This document shows positions 6,548 to 13,410 of a stretch of DNA of 13,589 nt, in pieces; position 1 is the stretch's first letter; each line of letters opens with the position of its first letter. The position numbers and the translations under genes are program-made. This DNA is from CAZUGO01 sp964619935 (GTDB lineage: Bacteria > Planctomycetota > Phycisphaerae > UBA1845 > CAIVHJ01): positions 1-13,589 of the forward strand of contig CAZUGO010000055.1 in the NCBI GenBank assembly GCA_964619935.1, read 5' to 3'. The notes below the pieces were generated by a model. The model did not search any database. It had not been told where the DNA came from and saw nothing but the letters and a program-made list of their open reading frames with translations.

Positions 6548-7684
6548 ATGATGAGCCTCGCACAATATTTCTCCTGCCATTTGGCCCGGGGATCTGGCGA
6601 TCGCCCATTCGATCTCGGCCGGCTGCCGGCGTCGGGCGGAGTCTTCGCCCTGGCGGGCGCCCATGATCAGGTGCTGTTGCTGTCTGGCGGCGAGACGCTC
6701 CGCCGCTTGGTCGGGGCACGGTTGTATCCTCCCGATGCGCCCAACAGCCGCCCGCGGACCGACGTCCTGGCGATTACCCAGCAAGTCTGGTGGGAACCGA
6801 CCGAGTGTGCCTTCGGCACGCTGGTGAAGTTCCACGAGATCTCCTACCAACTGTATCCGCGCGAGCATCTCAAGATGTGTCGGTTCGGCCCGTGCTGGTT
6901 CGCGGTCATTGACCTTGCCGATCGCTTTCCGCGGTGGCTGGCCAGCCGGCAGCCGTTGCTCGGGCGGTCGGCCTGCGTCGGACCGTTTGCCCGACGGGCG
7001 CAATGCCAGGCGCTGGTTCAGCACCTGGAGGAGCTTTTTTCGTTGTGTCGGGAGCATCCCATCCTCGAGCAGACACCCCGCGGGCAGGCCTGCGCTTACT
7101 TCGAAATGGGCCGATGTCCGGCGCCGTGCGACGGGACCATCCCGTGGTCCCAGTATCAAACATCGTTGGCGCAGTCAGTGGACTGGGTGGTGCGGCAGAG
7201 CCCCGATGTGGTGGCGAACTTGCGCGCGGCCATGCTGGCGGCTTCGGATACGCTCGATTTCGAAGAGGCGGCCCGCCGGCGGCTGACGATCGAACATGCC
7301 GAAGCCGCCGCCGGCATCCTGGCCGGCCGCATGCTTGGGCTCGACGACTTCCGGCACCTGATCGTGCAACGCTGCGGGCGGCGGCAGCGGGTCCAGGCCT
7401 TCGCCGTCAATCAAGGTGCGATCCGGGCGCTTGATTCGGTTCCGCTCAAGTCCTTGGCGGATGCGGTCCCGCAGTGGCGGTGCGGCGCCCTGCAGCTCGC
7501 CGCCGCCGGCGCTTCCGATCCTGCGTGGATCACCGAACGGATCTGGTTGGTCTGCCATTTTCTGCTGCTGGGTGGTCGGGCGGCGGGCATTTGCATGCAC
7601 GTGTCCGATCTGGCCGACGGCGATGCCGCGGCTCGGCGCATTCGCCAGGCAACCGACGGGCCCCGGAAACCTGGACTTCCGTAA
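6548..7684 (+). CDS. Truncated UvrC-like protein (degenerate GIY-YIG half plus UvrB-binding motif)
   Basis: 378 residues aligning by eye to the N-terminal part of excinuclease subunit C. The GIY-YIG region is degenerate: GVF at 31-33 replaces GIY, and LLLSGG replaces the YIG strand, though the Arg of LRRLV is kept. The stretch after TECAFG lacks an obvious catalytic Glu. VGPF (144-147) corresponds to the FGPY turn. ACAYFEMGRCPAPCDG (181-196) matches the UvrC Cys-rich segment. ASDTLDFEEAARRR (232-245) is the UvrB-interacting UVR motif. The protein stops shortly after the start of the region that becomes the RNase H-like nuclease in real UvrC (about 600 residues), so both incision sites appear absent. 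No strong Shine-Dalgarno is visible; ATG at 6551 is an alternative start. It probably binds UvrB or DNA without cutting. Confidence 0.75.
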   Translation: MMSLAQYFSCHLARGSGDRPFDLGRLPASGGVFALAGAHDQVLLLSGGETLRRLVGARLYPPDAPNSRPRTDVLAITQQVWWEPTECAFGTLVKFHEISYQLYPREHLKMCRFGPCWFAVIDLADRFPRWLASRQPLLGRSACVGPFARRAQCQALVQHLEELFSLCREHPILEQTPRGQACAYFEMGRCPAPCDGTIPWSQYQTSLAQSVDWVVRQSPDVVANLRAAMLAASDTLDFEEAARRRLTIEHAEAAAGILAGRMLGLDDFRHLIVQRCGRRQRVQAFAVNQGAIRALDSVPLKSLADAVPQWRCGALQLAAAGASDPAWITERIWLVCHFLLLGGRAAGICMHVSDLADGDAAARRIRQATDGPRKPGLP

Positions 7685-7711
7685 ACCGATGGACCGACAT
7701 AATCTGTTGTG

Positions 7712-8638
7712 ATGCATTCGAAACCCGCGCCAGGCCCATTCGCCGACGAACTCATTCCACGATTGTTGGAAGGCTTCAGGTTGTATCTCTCGGTGGAGTG
7801 CGGACTGGCGGTCAGCACGCTGGAAGCCTACCGGCGGGATCTGGGCGAGTTCTCCGCGTTCTTGGCCACCCAGCGGGTACCGCTCGGGGATTTGGGGATG
7901 GAGCACCTGCAGCCCTACCTGATGGCCTTGCGCGGTCGCGGCCTGGCGCTTGCCAGCATTGCCCGGCGAGTGGCCAGCCTGCGGATGTTCTTGCGCTATT
8001 GTCACGCGTTCGGTCATCTCGACGAGGACCTGGCGGCCTTGGTCGAGACTCCGCGCAAATGGCACAAGCTGCCCCACGCACTACACTATCGCAAGGTTGA
8101 TGCCCTACTGGCCGCCCCCGATCCGCAGGACCGCTACTACCACCGCGACTTGGCGGTCCTGGAACTGCTCTATGCCACCGGCGTGCGCGTCAGTGAGCTG
8201 GTCGGGCTCACTTTGGATCGCATCAACCTGGACATCGGCTACGTCCGGGTGATGGGCAAGGGTCGCAAGGAGCGGGTTGTGCCGGTGGGTCGCTGCGCCA
8301 TCGAAGCCGTTCGCCGGTACTTGCAGGAGCTGCGGGGGCGGCTGGCGGGCCGGCGCAACCCGGCGGCCCTGTTTCTGTCGCGTACCGGGCGACCGTTGGA
8401 TCGCAGCAACGTCTGGCGGATCGTGGTCCGTTGTGCCCGCCAGGCCGGCCTGCCGGGCCCGCTGTCGCCGCACACCCTGCGGCATTCCTTCGCGACGCAC
8501 CTGCTGGAAGGTGGGGCCGACCTGCGCGTGGTGCAGAGCCTGCTGGGCCACGCCGACGTCACCACGACACAAATCTATACTCATGTGGACCGATCACGGC
8601 TAAAATCGATTCACCAGAAATATCACCCGCGTCAGTAG
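7712..8638 (+). CDS. xerD: Site-specific tyrosine recombinase XerD
   Basis: 308 residues, near the 298 of E. coli XerD. Residues 15-105 form the SAM-like core-binding domain. The catalytic domain has every active-site residue: Arg159 (ATGVRVSEL), Lys183 (MGKGRKER), His254 and Arg257 (HTLRHSFATHLLEGG), His280 (LLGHADVTTTQ) and Tyr289 (IYTHV). The C-terminal SRLKSIHQKYHPR is typical of XerD rather than XerC. It acts with a XerC partner at dif to resolve chromosome dimers. I see no dif-like site or phage context, so it is taken as the chromosomal enzyme. The start may be ATG 7712 or GTG 7709; neither has a good Shine-Dalgarno. It lies 27 nt after the UvrC-like gene and 3 nt before the metalloprotease-like gene. 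Confidence 0.92.
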   Translation: MHSKPAPGPFADELIPRLLEGFRLYLSVECGLAVSTLEAYRRDLGEFSAFLATQRVPLGDLGMEHLQPYLMALRGRGLALASIARRVASLRMFLRYCHAFGHLDEDLAALVETPRKWHKLPHALHYRKVDALLAAPDPQDRYYHRDLAVLELLYATGVRVSELVGLTLDRINLDIGYVRVMGKGRKERVVPVGRCAIEAVRRYLQELRGRLAGRRNPAALFLSRTGRPLDRSNVWRIVVRCARQAGLPGPLSPHTLRHSFATHLLEGGADLRVVQSLLGHADVTTTQIYTHVDRSRLKSIHQKYHPRQ

Positions 8639-8641
8639 CCC

Positions 8642-9238
8642 ATGGACTTCAAGAACGCCACCAGCCTGGATTCGACGTTGCTGTCTCGAACCTTCCAGGC
8701 AGCAGTCGCAGGCTGGCCGACCGATCGGCTGATCGTGCGGGTGCGCTGGAGTCGTGGGGCCGACTTTTCGGGCACCTGTGTCTACGACACCCATCGGGTG
8801 TACATCAACCTGGGGCGGCATCTTCGCTATCCGTACCGCATGCAGACCTACTGTGCCCGGTCGCGCAAGGCCTTCGGCAGCTACTACCAGCCGGCCAGCT
8901 CCCTGGAATTGTGCGACGGCTACCAGGTGTGCCTGTTCATCTTTGCTCACGAGTACTACCACTGGCTGATCAAGCAGGCGGGTCGGAACACGGGTCAAAA
9001 GGAGTCGATGTGTGACCGCTTTGCCGCGCGGGTGCTGGTCGGGCAATACGATTGCCGGCTGCTGGACAAGCACGGCCGGCTGCTGCCGCGGGCCGCGTGG
9101 GACTTCCAAGATCTCGAGGGATTCGTGGCCGCCGCCCGCAAGCCCGTCGGAGTGCCTGCCGGCCCGGCCATCAACCGCGCTGCCCGGGAGGCGCTTGCGC
9201 TGCACGAAGGCAGGCAGTTCCTGCTGTTTCAGACCTGA
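8642..9238 (+). CDS. HEYYH zinc-metalloprotease-like protein of unknown target
   Basis: 198 residues with no signal peptide or membrane segment. FAHEYYHWLIKQAG at 101-114 is an HExxH zinc site (His103, Glu104, His107). It is followed by ESMCDRFAARVLV at 121-133, which resembles the third-ligand helix of ImmA/IrrE- and SprT-type gluzincins (Glu121 or Asp125). The segment INLGRHLRYPYRMQTYCARS (55-74) precedes it. This supports a small intracellular metallopeptidase; I do not recognise a named family. It starts 3 nt after the xerD stop without its own Shine-Dalgarno, so translation is probably coupled to xerD. Its last 10 bp overlap, tail-to-tail, the convergent small membrane-protein gene. Confidence 0.7.
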   Translation: MDFKNATSLDSTLLSRTFQAAVAGWPTDRLIVRVRWSRGADFSGTCVYDTHRVYINLGRHLRYPYRMQTYCARSRKAFGSYYQPASSLELCDGYQVCLFIFAHEYYHWLIKQAGRNTGQKESMCDRFAARVLVGQYDCRLLDKHGRLLPRAAWDFQDLEGFVAAARKPVGVPAGPAINRAAREALALHEGRQFLLFQT

Positions 9239-9468
9239 TCGCCGTTTGCCGGGGGCCGATCGCCGTCGACGACAATCTCAGGCAGACGCGGTTCGATGTC
9301 GATGGTGTGCAGTTCGGTGATCTTCACCGCATGTCGGGGCGCTCCGCCGGCGCACCGGCCGCCACAACCCGCGGTTCCGCTGGAGGATCCGCCCAGCCTT
9401 CGGGCCAGCAGATACACGGCGAATCCGACGGAGCCGACCACAACCAGTTCCTGCCAGCCGACATTCAT
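9229..9468 (-). CDS. Small FeoB-associated-like Cys-containing membrane protein
   Basis: 79 residues. Residues about 5-22 (WQELVVVGSVGFAVYLLA) are a single transmembrane helix followed by RR. A Gly/Ser stretch with Cys35 and Cys39 (CGGRC) comes next, then a soluble tail ending PANGDQV. The layout (one N-terminal helix, basic stop, CxxxC) resembles FeoB-associated Cys-rich membrane proteins, but this one has only two Cys and no feoA/feoB is in the window. The frame is open further upstream, but that part is Arg/Pro-rich shadow sequence. The chosen ATG sits at the predicted transcription start (see promoter). The 3' end overlaps the metalloprotease gene by 10 bp. Confidence 0.62.
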   Translation of the reverse strand: MNVGWQELVVVGSVGFAVYLLARRLGGSSSGTAGCGGRCAGGAPRHAVKITELHTIDIEPRLPEIVVDGDRPPANGDQV

Positions 9469-9474
9469 TACGAC

Positions 9475-9483
9475 AGTGTAGCA
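9475..9483 (-). promoter_or_regulatory. Extended -10 promoter implying a leaderless transcript
   Basis: On the minus strand TGC-TACACT (9483-9475) is followed by six bases, GTCGTA, and then ATG (9468). A start 6-8 bases after the -10 would place the first nucleotide at or next to the A of the start codon. No -35 hexamer is evident, which an extended -10 can tolerate. Confidence 0.45.
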
Positions 9484-9489
9484 CACATC

Positions 9490-9537
9490 GGCCGCCCGGG
9501 ACCACTGGGTTTTCGGGGGGCAGCTGCCTGGGCGGCC
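9490..9537. terminator. Inverted repeat, possible terminator of the methyltransferase gene
   Basis: GGCCGCCCGGG (9490-9500) pairs with CCTGGGCGGCC (9527-9537), 11 bp with one G-T pair. The 26-base loop contains the palindrome GGCAGCTGCC. It lies about 130 bp after the methyltransferase stop on the minus strand and directly before the promoter of the small membrane protein. There is no T-run, so it is weak as an intrinsic terminator. The surrounding 9538-9665 holds no gene I can support. Confidence 0.35.
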
Positions 9538-9665
9538 CCGTTTCGTCGGTACGCGTGCACATCCGGAACGTGGGCACGGCGACAGGCCCGGCGCCAAACG
9601 ACTAGTGTCCGGCGCCGCATGGCCTCGCCGGCGAGTGCGCTCATGCGGCACGGATTGCGGGGTGG

Positions 9666-10481
9666 CTACGACGCGCCTTCTTTTTGGGCTGCGAATTGCA
9701 GATGGGCTGCCCGGCCCAGGGCATCGCCATCGCGGGCCAGGCGCTTTTCCAAGGCCAGCAGTTTCCGATATTCGGACTTGTTTTCAAGCAGATGGCGGAC
9801 CGGTCGAATGGCCAGTACCGTCTTCGGTTTGATGTCGCGGACCGTGAACTGGGCATGGGCCAGCAACTTGACGATCTGCCTCGGCGTGAACGTGCACAGC
9901 TCGAATTGCTCGGAACGCTCGCGGGTCAACCAATGGGTCTTGCCGGTCTTGACCAGACGCTCCAATCCGGCGAGATCGCCTTTGTCGAGGTAGTAGTCCA
10001 GGGCGTTCAAGCGGTTGTCGACGGTGGCCACCAGCAGCCCACCGGGGATCAGGAGGCGGCGGATCTCCTTGAGGGCCCGAGCGGGAGACTCGACGCTGCA
10101 CAGCGGTTCGCCCATGGCCAAAGCGAGGGCGTAGTGCTCTGCGGGCAGGGCTGAAAGATCCATCAGGTCGCCCGGCACGCAGTCGACCCTGTGTTCGAGG
10201 GGGGTGCCGGCCACCTTGCGCCGGACCACATCGACCATTTTGTGAGATACGTCCAGACAGGTGATCGGGTAGCCGCTGTGCGCCAGACGCAAGCCCCACT
10301 TGCCGGTGCCGCAGCCCAGGTCGATGAGCCGTTGGTCGGTGCGGGCCGGCAGGTACGGTTTGAGGTAGTCCCAGGTCAGGGTGTCATGCCACTTCCAGAA
10401 CAGGTCGTCGTAGATGTCGTCATACTGATGCGCGACCCGATCATGGTACTTCTGCACGGCTTTTCGGGGACTGCGGCCCAT
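9666..10481 (-). CDS. Class I SAM-dependent methyltransferase, substrate unknown
   Basis: 271 residues. Motif I is LIDLGCGTGKWG at 52-63, the acidic residue ending strand 2 is Asp77 (CLDVSHKMVD), the next loop has GDLMDL at 104-109, and the post-motif strand is IPGGLLVATVDNR. This is a standard Rossmann methyltransferase with an N-terminal AVQKYHDRVAHQYDD, as in UbiE/Methyltransf_11-type enzymes. The C-terminal 100 residues (FTPRQIVKLLAHAQF and a Lys/Arg-rich helix) are family-specific. The frame stays open far upstream only because it runs antisense to larC. The ATG at 10481 is favoured because the conserved fold begins right after it and a promoter ends 7 bp before it. It is transcribed divergently from larC. 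Methyl acceptor unknown. Confidence 0.85.
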   Translation of the reverse strand: MGRSPRKAVQKYHDRVAHQYDDIYDDLFWKWHDTLTWDYLKPYLPARTDQRLIDLGCGTGKWGLRLAHSGYPITCLDVSHKMVDVVRRKVAGTPLEHRVDCVPGDLMDLSALPAEHYALALAMGEPLCSVESPARALKEIRRLLIPGGLLVATVDNRLNALDYYLDKGDLAGLERLVKTGKTHWLTRERSEQFELCTFTPRQIVKLLAHAQFTVRDIKPKTVLAIRPVRHLLENKSEYRKLLALEKRLARDGDALGRAAHLQFAAQKEGAS

Positions 10482-10488
10482 GGCTTGT

Positions 10489-10517
10489 GGAATATCGCTG
10501 CGGCTCTGAATTGTCAA
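10489..10517 (-). promoter_or_regulatory. Candidate promoter of the methyltransferase gene
   Basis: On the minus strand a perfect TTGACA (10517-10512), a 17-bp spacer and TATTCC (10494-10489, three of six). Seven bases later comes the ATG, so the transcript would be nearly leaderless. This fits the absence of a Shine-Dalgarno. An alternative -10, GATATT, has a short 15-bp spacer. Confidence 0.45.
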
Positions 10518-10530
10518 ATCGTTTGCGCTT

Positions 10531-10559
10531 TTGAACCCCCCGGCAGCTTGGCGTACACT
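10531..10559 (+). promoter_or_regulatory. Candidate larC promoter
   Basis: TTGAAC (10531-10536), a 17-bp spacer, TACACT (10554-10559); each hexamer matches four of six. The start would be near 10566, giving a leader of about 85 nt. Its -35 lies 13 bp from the -35 of the methyltransferase promoter, so the two genes have back-to-back divergent promoters. Confidence 0.55.
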
Positions 10560-10650
10560 AGGTGCCTGTCGGCGGTGCAGTTCAACCGAGAGGTCACGGC
10601 GACCGGCGGGCCGGTGTGGGCGCCCCGGTTCAGTCGATGCGGGCGGCTTG

Positions 10651-11838
10651 ATGACCATCGCATACTTCGATTGTTTCAGCGGAGCCAGCGGCGACATGAT
10701 CGTCGCCGCGCTGTTGGATGCCGGTGCAGCGTTGGACCCTTTGCGATCCCAGTTGGCCACGCTGCCGCTGGACGGTGTCGCGGTCAGCGCCGAGAAGGTC
10801 CGCAAGCAGGGATTTGCCGCGACGGCATTTACCGTGCACTGCGCGGCGTCCCGGCCCCATCGCCATCTGCAGCAGGTGACCGATATCATCCGCGGCGGAA
10901 CGTTGAGTGCCACGGTGGTGCGGCAGGCTTGCGCCATCTTCGAGCGTCTGGGTGGCGCCGAAGCGGGTGTGCATGGGGTTCCGTTGGAGCAGGTCCACTT
11001 TCACGAAGTCGGTGCCCTCGATGCCATCGCCGACGTGGTCGGAGCCTGCGTGGCGCTGGAATCTCTGGGCGTCGACCAGGTCCGCTGTTCGGCGATTCCG
11101 GTGGGCTCAGGCACAGTGGCGTGCGCCCATGGGACCCTGCCGGTGCCCGCGCCGGCGACTGCGGCATTGTTGCGGGAAGTACCGCTCGCCGACAGTGGCG
11201 AGACCGGCGAACTGATCACGCCGACGGGAGCCGCGATCCTGACCACGCTGGCATCGTCGTTCGGGCCACTGGGCGGCATGGCCGTGCAGCGCATCGGCTA
11301 TGGTGCCGGCCGGCGCGACGGTCAGCGGGTGCCCAATCTGCTGCGGGTCCTGATCGGCGAGCCGACCGCCGGCGCCGCCACCGACACGGTGACCGTTCTG
11401 GAAACTAACATCGACGACCAGAGCCCGGAGCTGGTCGGACACGCGCTCGGCAAACTGCTGTCCGCAGGTGCACTGGATGCGTACTGCCAACCGATATATA
11501 TGAAGAAAGGGCGCCCCGGTTTGCTGCTCACCGTGCTGTGCAACCCCGATGCGGCGGCAGCCATGGAGGCCCTGATATACACCGAGACCACCACCTTTGG
11601 GATCCGCAGCCGGACCTGCCGCCGCAGCCGGTTGGAGCGCACTTGCGAGGTCGTGGACCTTGATGGCACCCCGGTCACGGTCAAGATCGGACGGCAGGGC
11701 GGTCGGATCGTCACCGTGGCCCCGGAGTACGAAGACTGCCGCCGGGTCGCGGAACAGCGCGGCGCGGCGCTCAAGGCGGTGATGCATCTGGTTGTGGCCC
11801 GCTGGCAGCAGCAGGACCGATCCGGCGCTCAGGGTTAA
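10651..11838 (+). CDS. larC: LarC: nickel-pincer cofactor (P2TMN) nickel-insertion enzyme
   Basis: 395 residues beginning MTIAYFDCFSGASGDMIVAA, the LarC N-terminal signature. Further conserved blocks are HFHEVGALDAIADVVG (about 120-135), a PVGSGTV segment, TPTGAAIL, ETNIDDQSPELVGHAL and YMKKGRPG. LarC inserts nickel into pyridinium-3,5-bisthiocarboxylic acid mononucleotide, using CTP, to make the cofactor of lactate racemase and relatives. In Lactobacillus plantarum the protein needs a frameshift between LarC1 and LarC2; here it is one uninterrupted frame of normal length. larA, larB and larE are not in the window. No strong Shine-Dalgarno precedes the ATG (GGGCGG at about 7 nt). The following gene starts 4 nt after the stop and is probably co-transcribed. 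Confidence 0.94.
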   Translation: MTIAYFDCFSGASGDMIVAALLDAGAALDPLRSQLATLPLDGVAVSAEKVRKQGFAATAFTVHCAASRPHRHLQQVTDIIRGGTLSATVVRQACAIFERLGGAEAGVHGVPLEQVHFHEVGALDAIADVVGACVALESLGVDQVRCSAIPVGSGTVACAHGTLPVPAPATAALLREVPLADSGETGELITPTGAAILTTLASSFGPLGGMAVQRIGYGAGRRDGQRVPNLLRVLIGEPTAGAATDTVTVLETNIDDQSPELVGHALGKLLSAGALDAYCQPIYMKKGRPGLLLTVLCNPDAAAAMEALIYTETTTFGIRSRTCRRSRLERTCEVVDLDGTPVTVKIGRQGGRIVTVAPEYEDCRRVAEQRGAALKAVMHLVVARWQQQDRSGAQG

Positions 11839-11842
11839 CCGC

Positions 11843-12373
11843 ATGAGCTGTGCTTTGGCCATCTCCAACAACCAGTTGCTCGCCATTGCGGGCATCCTGG
11901 TGCTGATCGCGGTCAGCATGCGGATGTTGGTGCGGCGCCGCCGCGAGCCGGGGCCGACACCACAGGATTACGCCCGCCGGCAGGTGGCCAGGCTCAAGGA
12001 GCAACACGACATGGGCAGCGACATCCAGTCACTAATGGTTCAGCTCCAGGAGTTGTCGCGGGCGATTAACGCACAGATCGACACCAAGTTCGCCAAGCTG
12101 GAGTCATCCATCCGCGCCGCGGACGAGCGCATTTGCGCCTTGCAGCGATTGTGCGGCGACCGGGTAGGCCCGGGGCTGGATGTCACCGTTCAGGACCACC
12201 GCGGTCCGGCCGACCTCGACCGGGACGCCGATCCCCAACCGGAGGACGCCGGCCATCAACGAATCTACCAACTGGCTGACGCCGGCAAGAGCGCTGTGCA
12301 GATCGCCCAGGCCACCGGCCAATCACCCGGTGAGGTCGAGCTGATCCTGTCGCTCCGCAAGGGGCTGCACTAG
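11843..12373 (+). CDS. Membrane-anchored coiled-coil protein with C-terminal HTH-like motif (DUF6115-like)
   Basis: 176 residues. Residues about 11-29 (QLLAIAGILVLIAVSMRML) form one transmembrane helix followed by RRRR, so the rest should be cytoplasmic. Residues about 45-105 are rich in heptad-like Leu/Ile and charged residues and are probably coiled coil. An acidic linker (about 120-138) leads to RIYQLADAGKSAVQIAQATG and GEVELILSLRK (140-173), a helix-turn-helix-like unit seen in DUF6115/DUF2802-type proteins. The start ATG is 4 nt after the larC stop with AGGG 8 nt upstream, inside the end of larC. Role unknown; the position suggests co-expression with larC but not a shared function. Confidence 0.72.
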   Translation: MSCALAISNNQLLAIAGILVLIAVSMRMLVRRRREPGPTPQDYARRQVARLKEQHDMGSDIQSLMVQLQELSRAINAQIDTKFAKLESSIRAADERICALQRLCGDRVGPGLDVTVQDHRGPADLDRDADPQPEDAGHQRIYQLADAGKSAVQIAQATGQSPGEVELILSLRKGLH

Positions 12374-12533
12374 CAGCGGGCCGGCCCTTTGGTGGCGTTG
12401 GGCACCATGGTGTGATGTCAGGGGTTCGGACGGCGATTCCCGAAGCCGACTGGCCTTTGCCGCTTGACAGGCCTACACTCTCTAGGATTGGGGAGGTGCC
12501 CGTCGCCCCTCACTTCCGGGCAAGGTTTCGATT
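12374..12533 (+). promoter_or_regulatory. Intergenic region with promoter-like hexamers before the P-loop gene
   Basis: It contains a perfect TTGACA (12464-12469) and a TACACT (12474-12479), but they are only 4 bp apart and cannot be one promoter. TACACT pairs with TGGCCT (12451-12456) at 17 bp, three of six. TTGACA pairs with TAGGAT (12483-12488) at a short 13 bp. A promoter is likely here, with AAGG (12522-12525) serving the GTG start, but its exact elements are uncertain. Confidence 0.35.
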
Positions 12534-13379
12534 GTGGGCAAGAAGCTGAATGTCATCTTGATTTCCGGTCCGCGCTGCGGCGGCAAGAGCACCTTGATCC
12601 GCATGTTGGTGCCGAGTTTGTGCGCCCGGCCCCCGCACTACCTGCGCCTGGTCCCGGTGGAGGGCCGCGGTCCACGGCTGACACTTCTGGGCGACTTGAA
12701 GAGTGCCGGGCTAGCCAGTTGGAAGCGGGTCAACTACGACGCCAATCGCATTTTCGAGTTTCTGCCGGAATGCCTGGAAGACATCGCTTCCGCCGGCGGC
12801 TCACGCAATGTACTGGTCGAGGCGGACGCCGATCCCAACCTGCGGTATGCGTTTTCCTACGACCATCGGGTATTCGTGCTGCCAACGCCGCGGTCCCTCG
12901 AGCAGGTGTTCCGAACGCCCAGCGAAGCGGCCCAGGCCCTGCGCGAGGTCATGGATGACACCGCCGCCTTTGCTTCGGAGATTTTCGGTCTGTTCGATCC
13001 TGAGGCCGATGAGGATGACGGCGTCAATTACGAGCGCATTCAGCGCCGCGGCGCCATCGCCGAGGAGCGCCTGGAGATCACGCCCCTGCAGATGCGGCGA
13101 TTCATGAACTCGCCGCTGGGTTCTGAGGTGGCTTCGCGCATTCAACTGCAGCCCGACTACCACGGCCTGATGGACAGTGAAGTCATTCTGCTGAACCTGG
13201 CGATCGGCGGTAAGACTCCAGTGGTCCCGGTGGTCATCTCGCGGATCGAGACCCTGATTCAGCGATTGGGCAGTGGCCGTTTGAACAACCCGGAGCTGCT
13301 GATGTGCGATCCGCTGGACCCCTCCGATCCCAGCCGAGCCCAACTGATCGACCGCTTGCGCGGCATGCTCGTGGCCTAG
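12534..13379 (+). CDS. P-loop NTPase of unknown function
   Basis: 281 residues starting at GTG with AAGG 8 nt upstream. VILISGPRCGGKSTLIRML at 7-25 is a Walker A motif (Lys18, Ser19). NVLVEADADPN at 92-102 ends a hydrophobic strand and could supply the Walker B acid. The strand RVFVLPTPRSL (112-122) follows, and a mostly helical middle (125-215) carries an acidic patch, EADEDD. The last third, PVVPVVISRIETLIQRL and LLMCDPLDPSDPSRAQLIDR, may be a terminal domain strand and helix. The N-terminal part is reminiscent of MobB/CooC-like small P-loop proteins, but I see no guanine-specificity motif and do not assign a family. Cytosolic. It stands alone, 160 bp after the HTH/coiled-coil gene. Confidence 0.75.
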   Translation: MGKKLNVILISGPRCGGKSTLIRMLVPSLCARPPHYLRLVPVEGRGPRLTLLGDLKSAGLASWKRVNYDANRIFEFLPECLEDIASAGGSRNVLVEADADPNLRYAFSYDHRVFVLPTPRSLEQVFRTPSEAAQALREVMDDTAAFASEIFGLFDPEADEDDGVNYERIQRRGAIAEERLEITPLQMRRFMNSPLGSEVASRIQLQPDYHGLMDSEVILLNLAIGGKTPVVPVVISRIETLIQRLGSGRLNNPELLMCDPLDPSDPSRAQLIDRLRGMLVA

Positions 13380-13410
13380 CGAATCTAGCCTGGGCCCGCG
13401 ACTCGCCCCG

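Noticed and set aside
7712..8638. Tyrosine recombinase as a phage or island integrase
   Set aside because: Length, motif spacing and the C-terminal KSIHQKYHPR fit chromosomal XerD; the tRNA-Glu is over 7 kb away, and no att duplication or phage genes are seen.
9469..9651. 61-codon N-terminal extension of the small membrane protein
   Set aside because: Arg/Pro/Ser-rich shadow sequence spanning an inverted repeat and a promoter; it would bury the transmembrane helix mid-protein.
10482..10937. 152-codon N-terminal extension of the methyltransferase
   Set aside because: It runs antisense through the larC start and both divergent promoters; the methyltransferase fold begins at residue 1 of the shorter form.
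12464..12479. TTGACA plus TACACT as a single promoter for the P-loop gene
   Set aside because: The hexamers are only 4 bp apart; a sigma-70 promoter needs about 16-18 bp.
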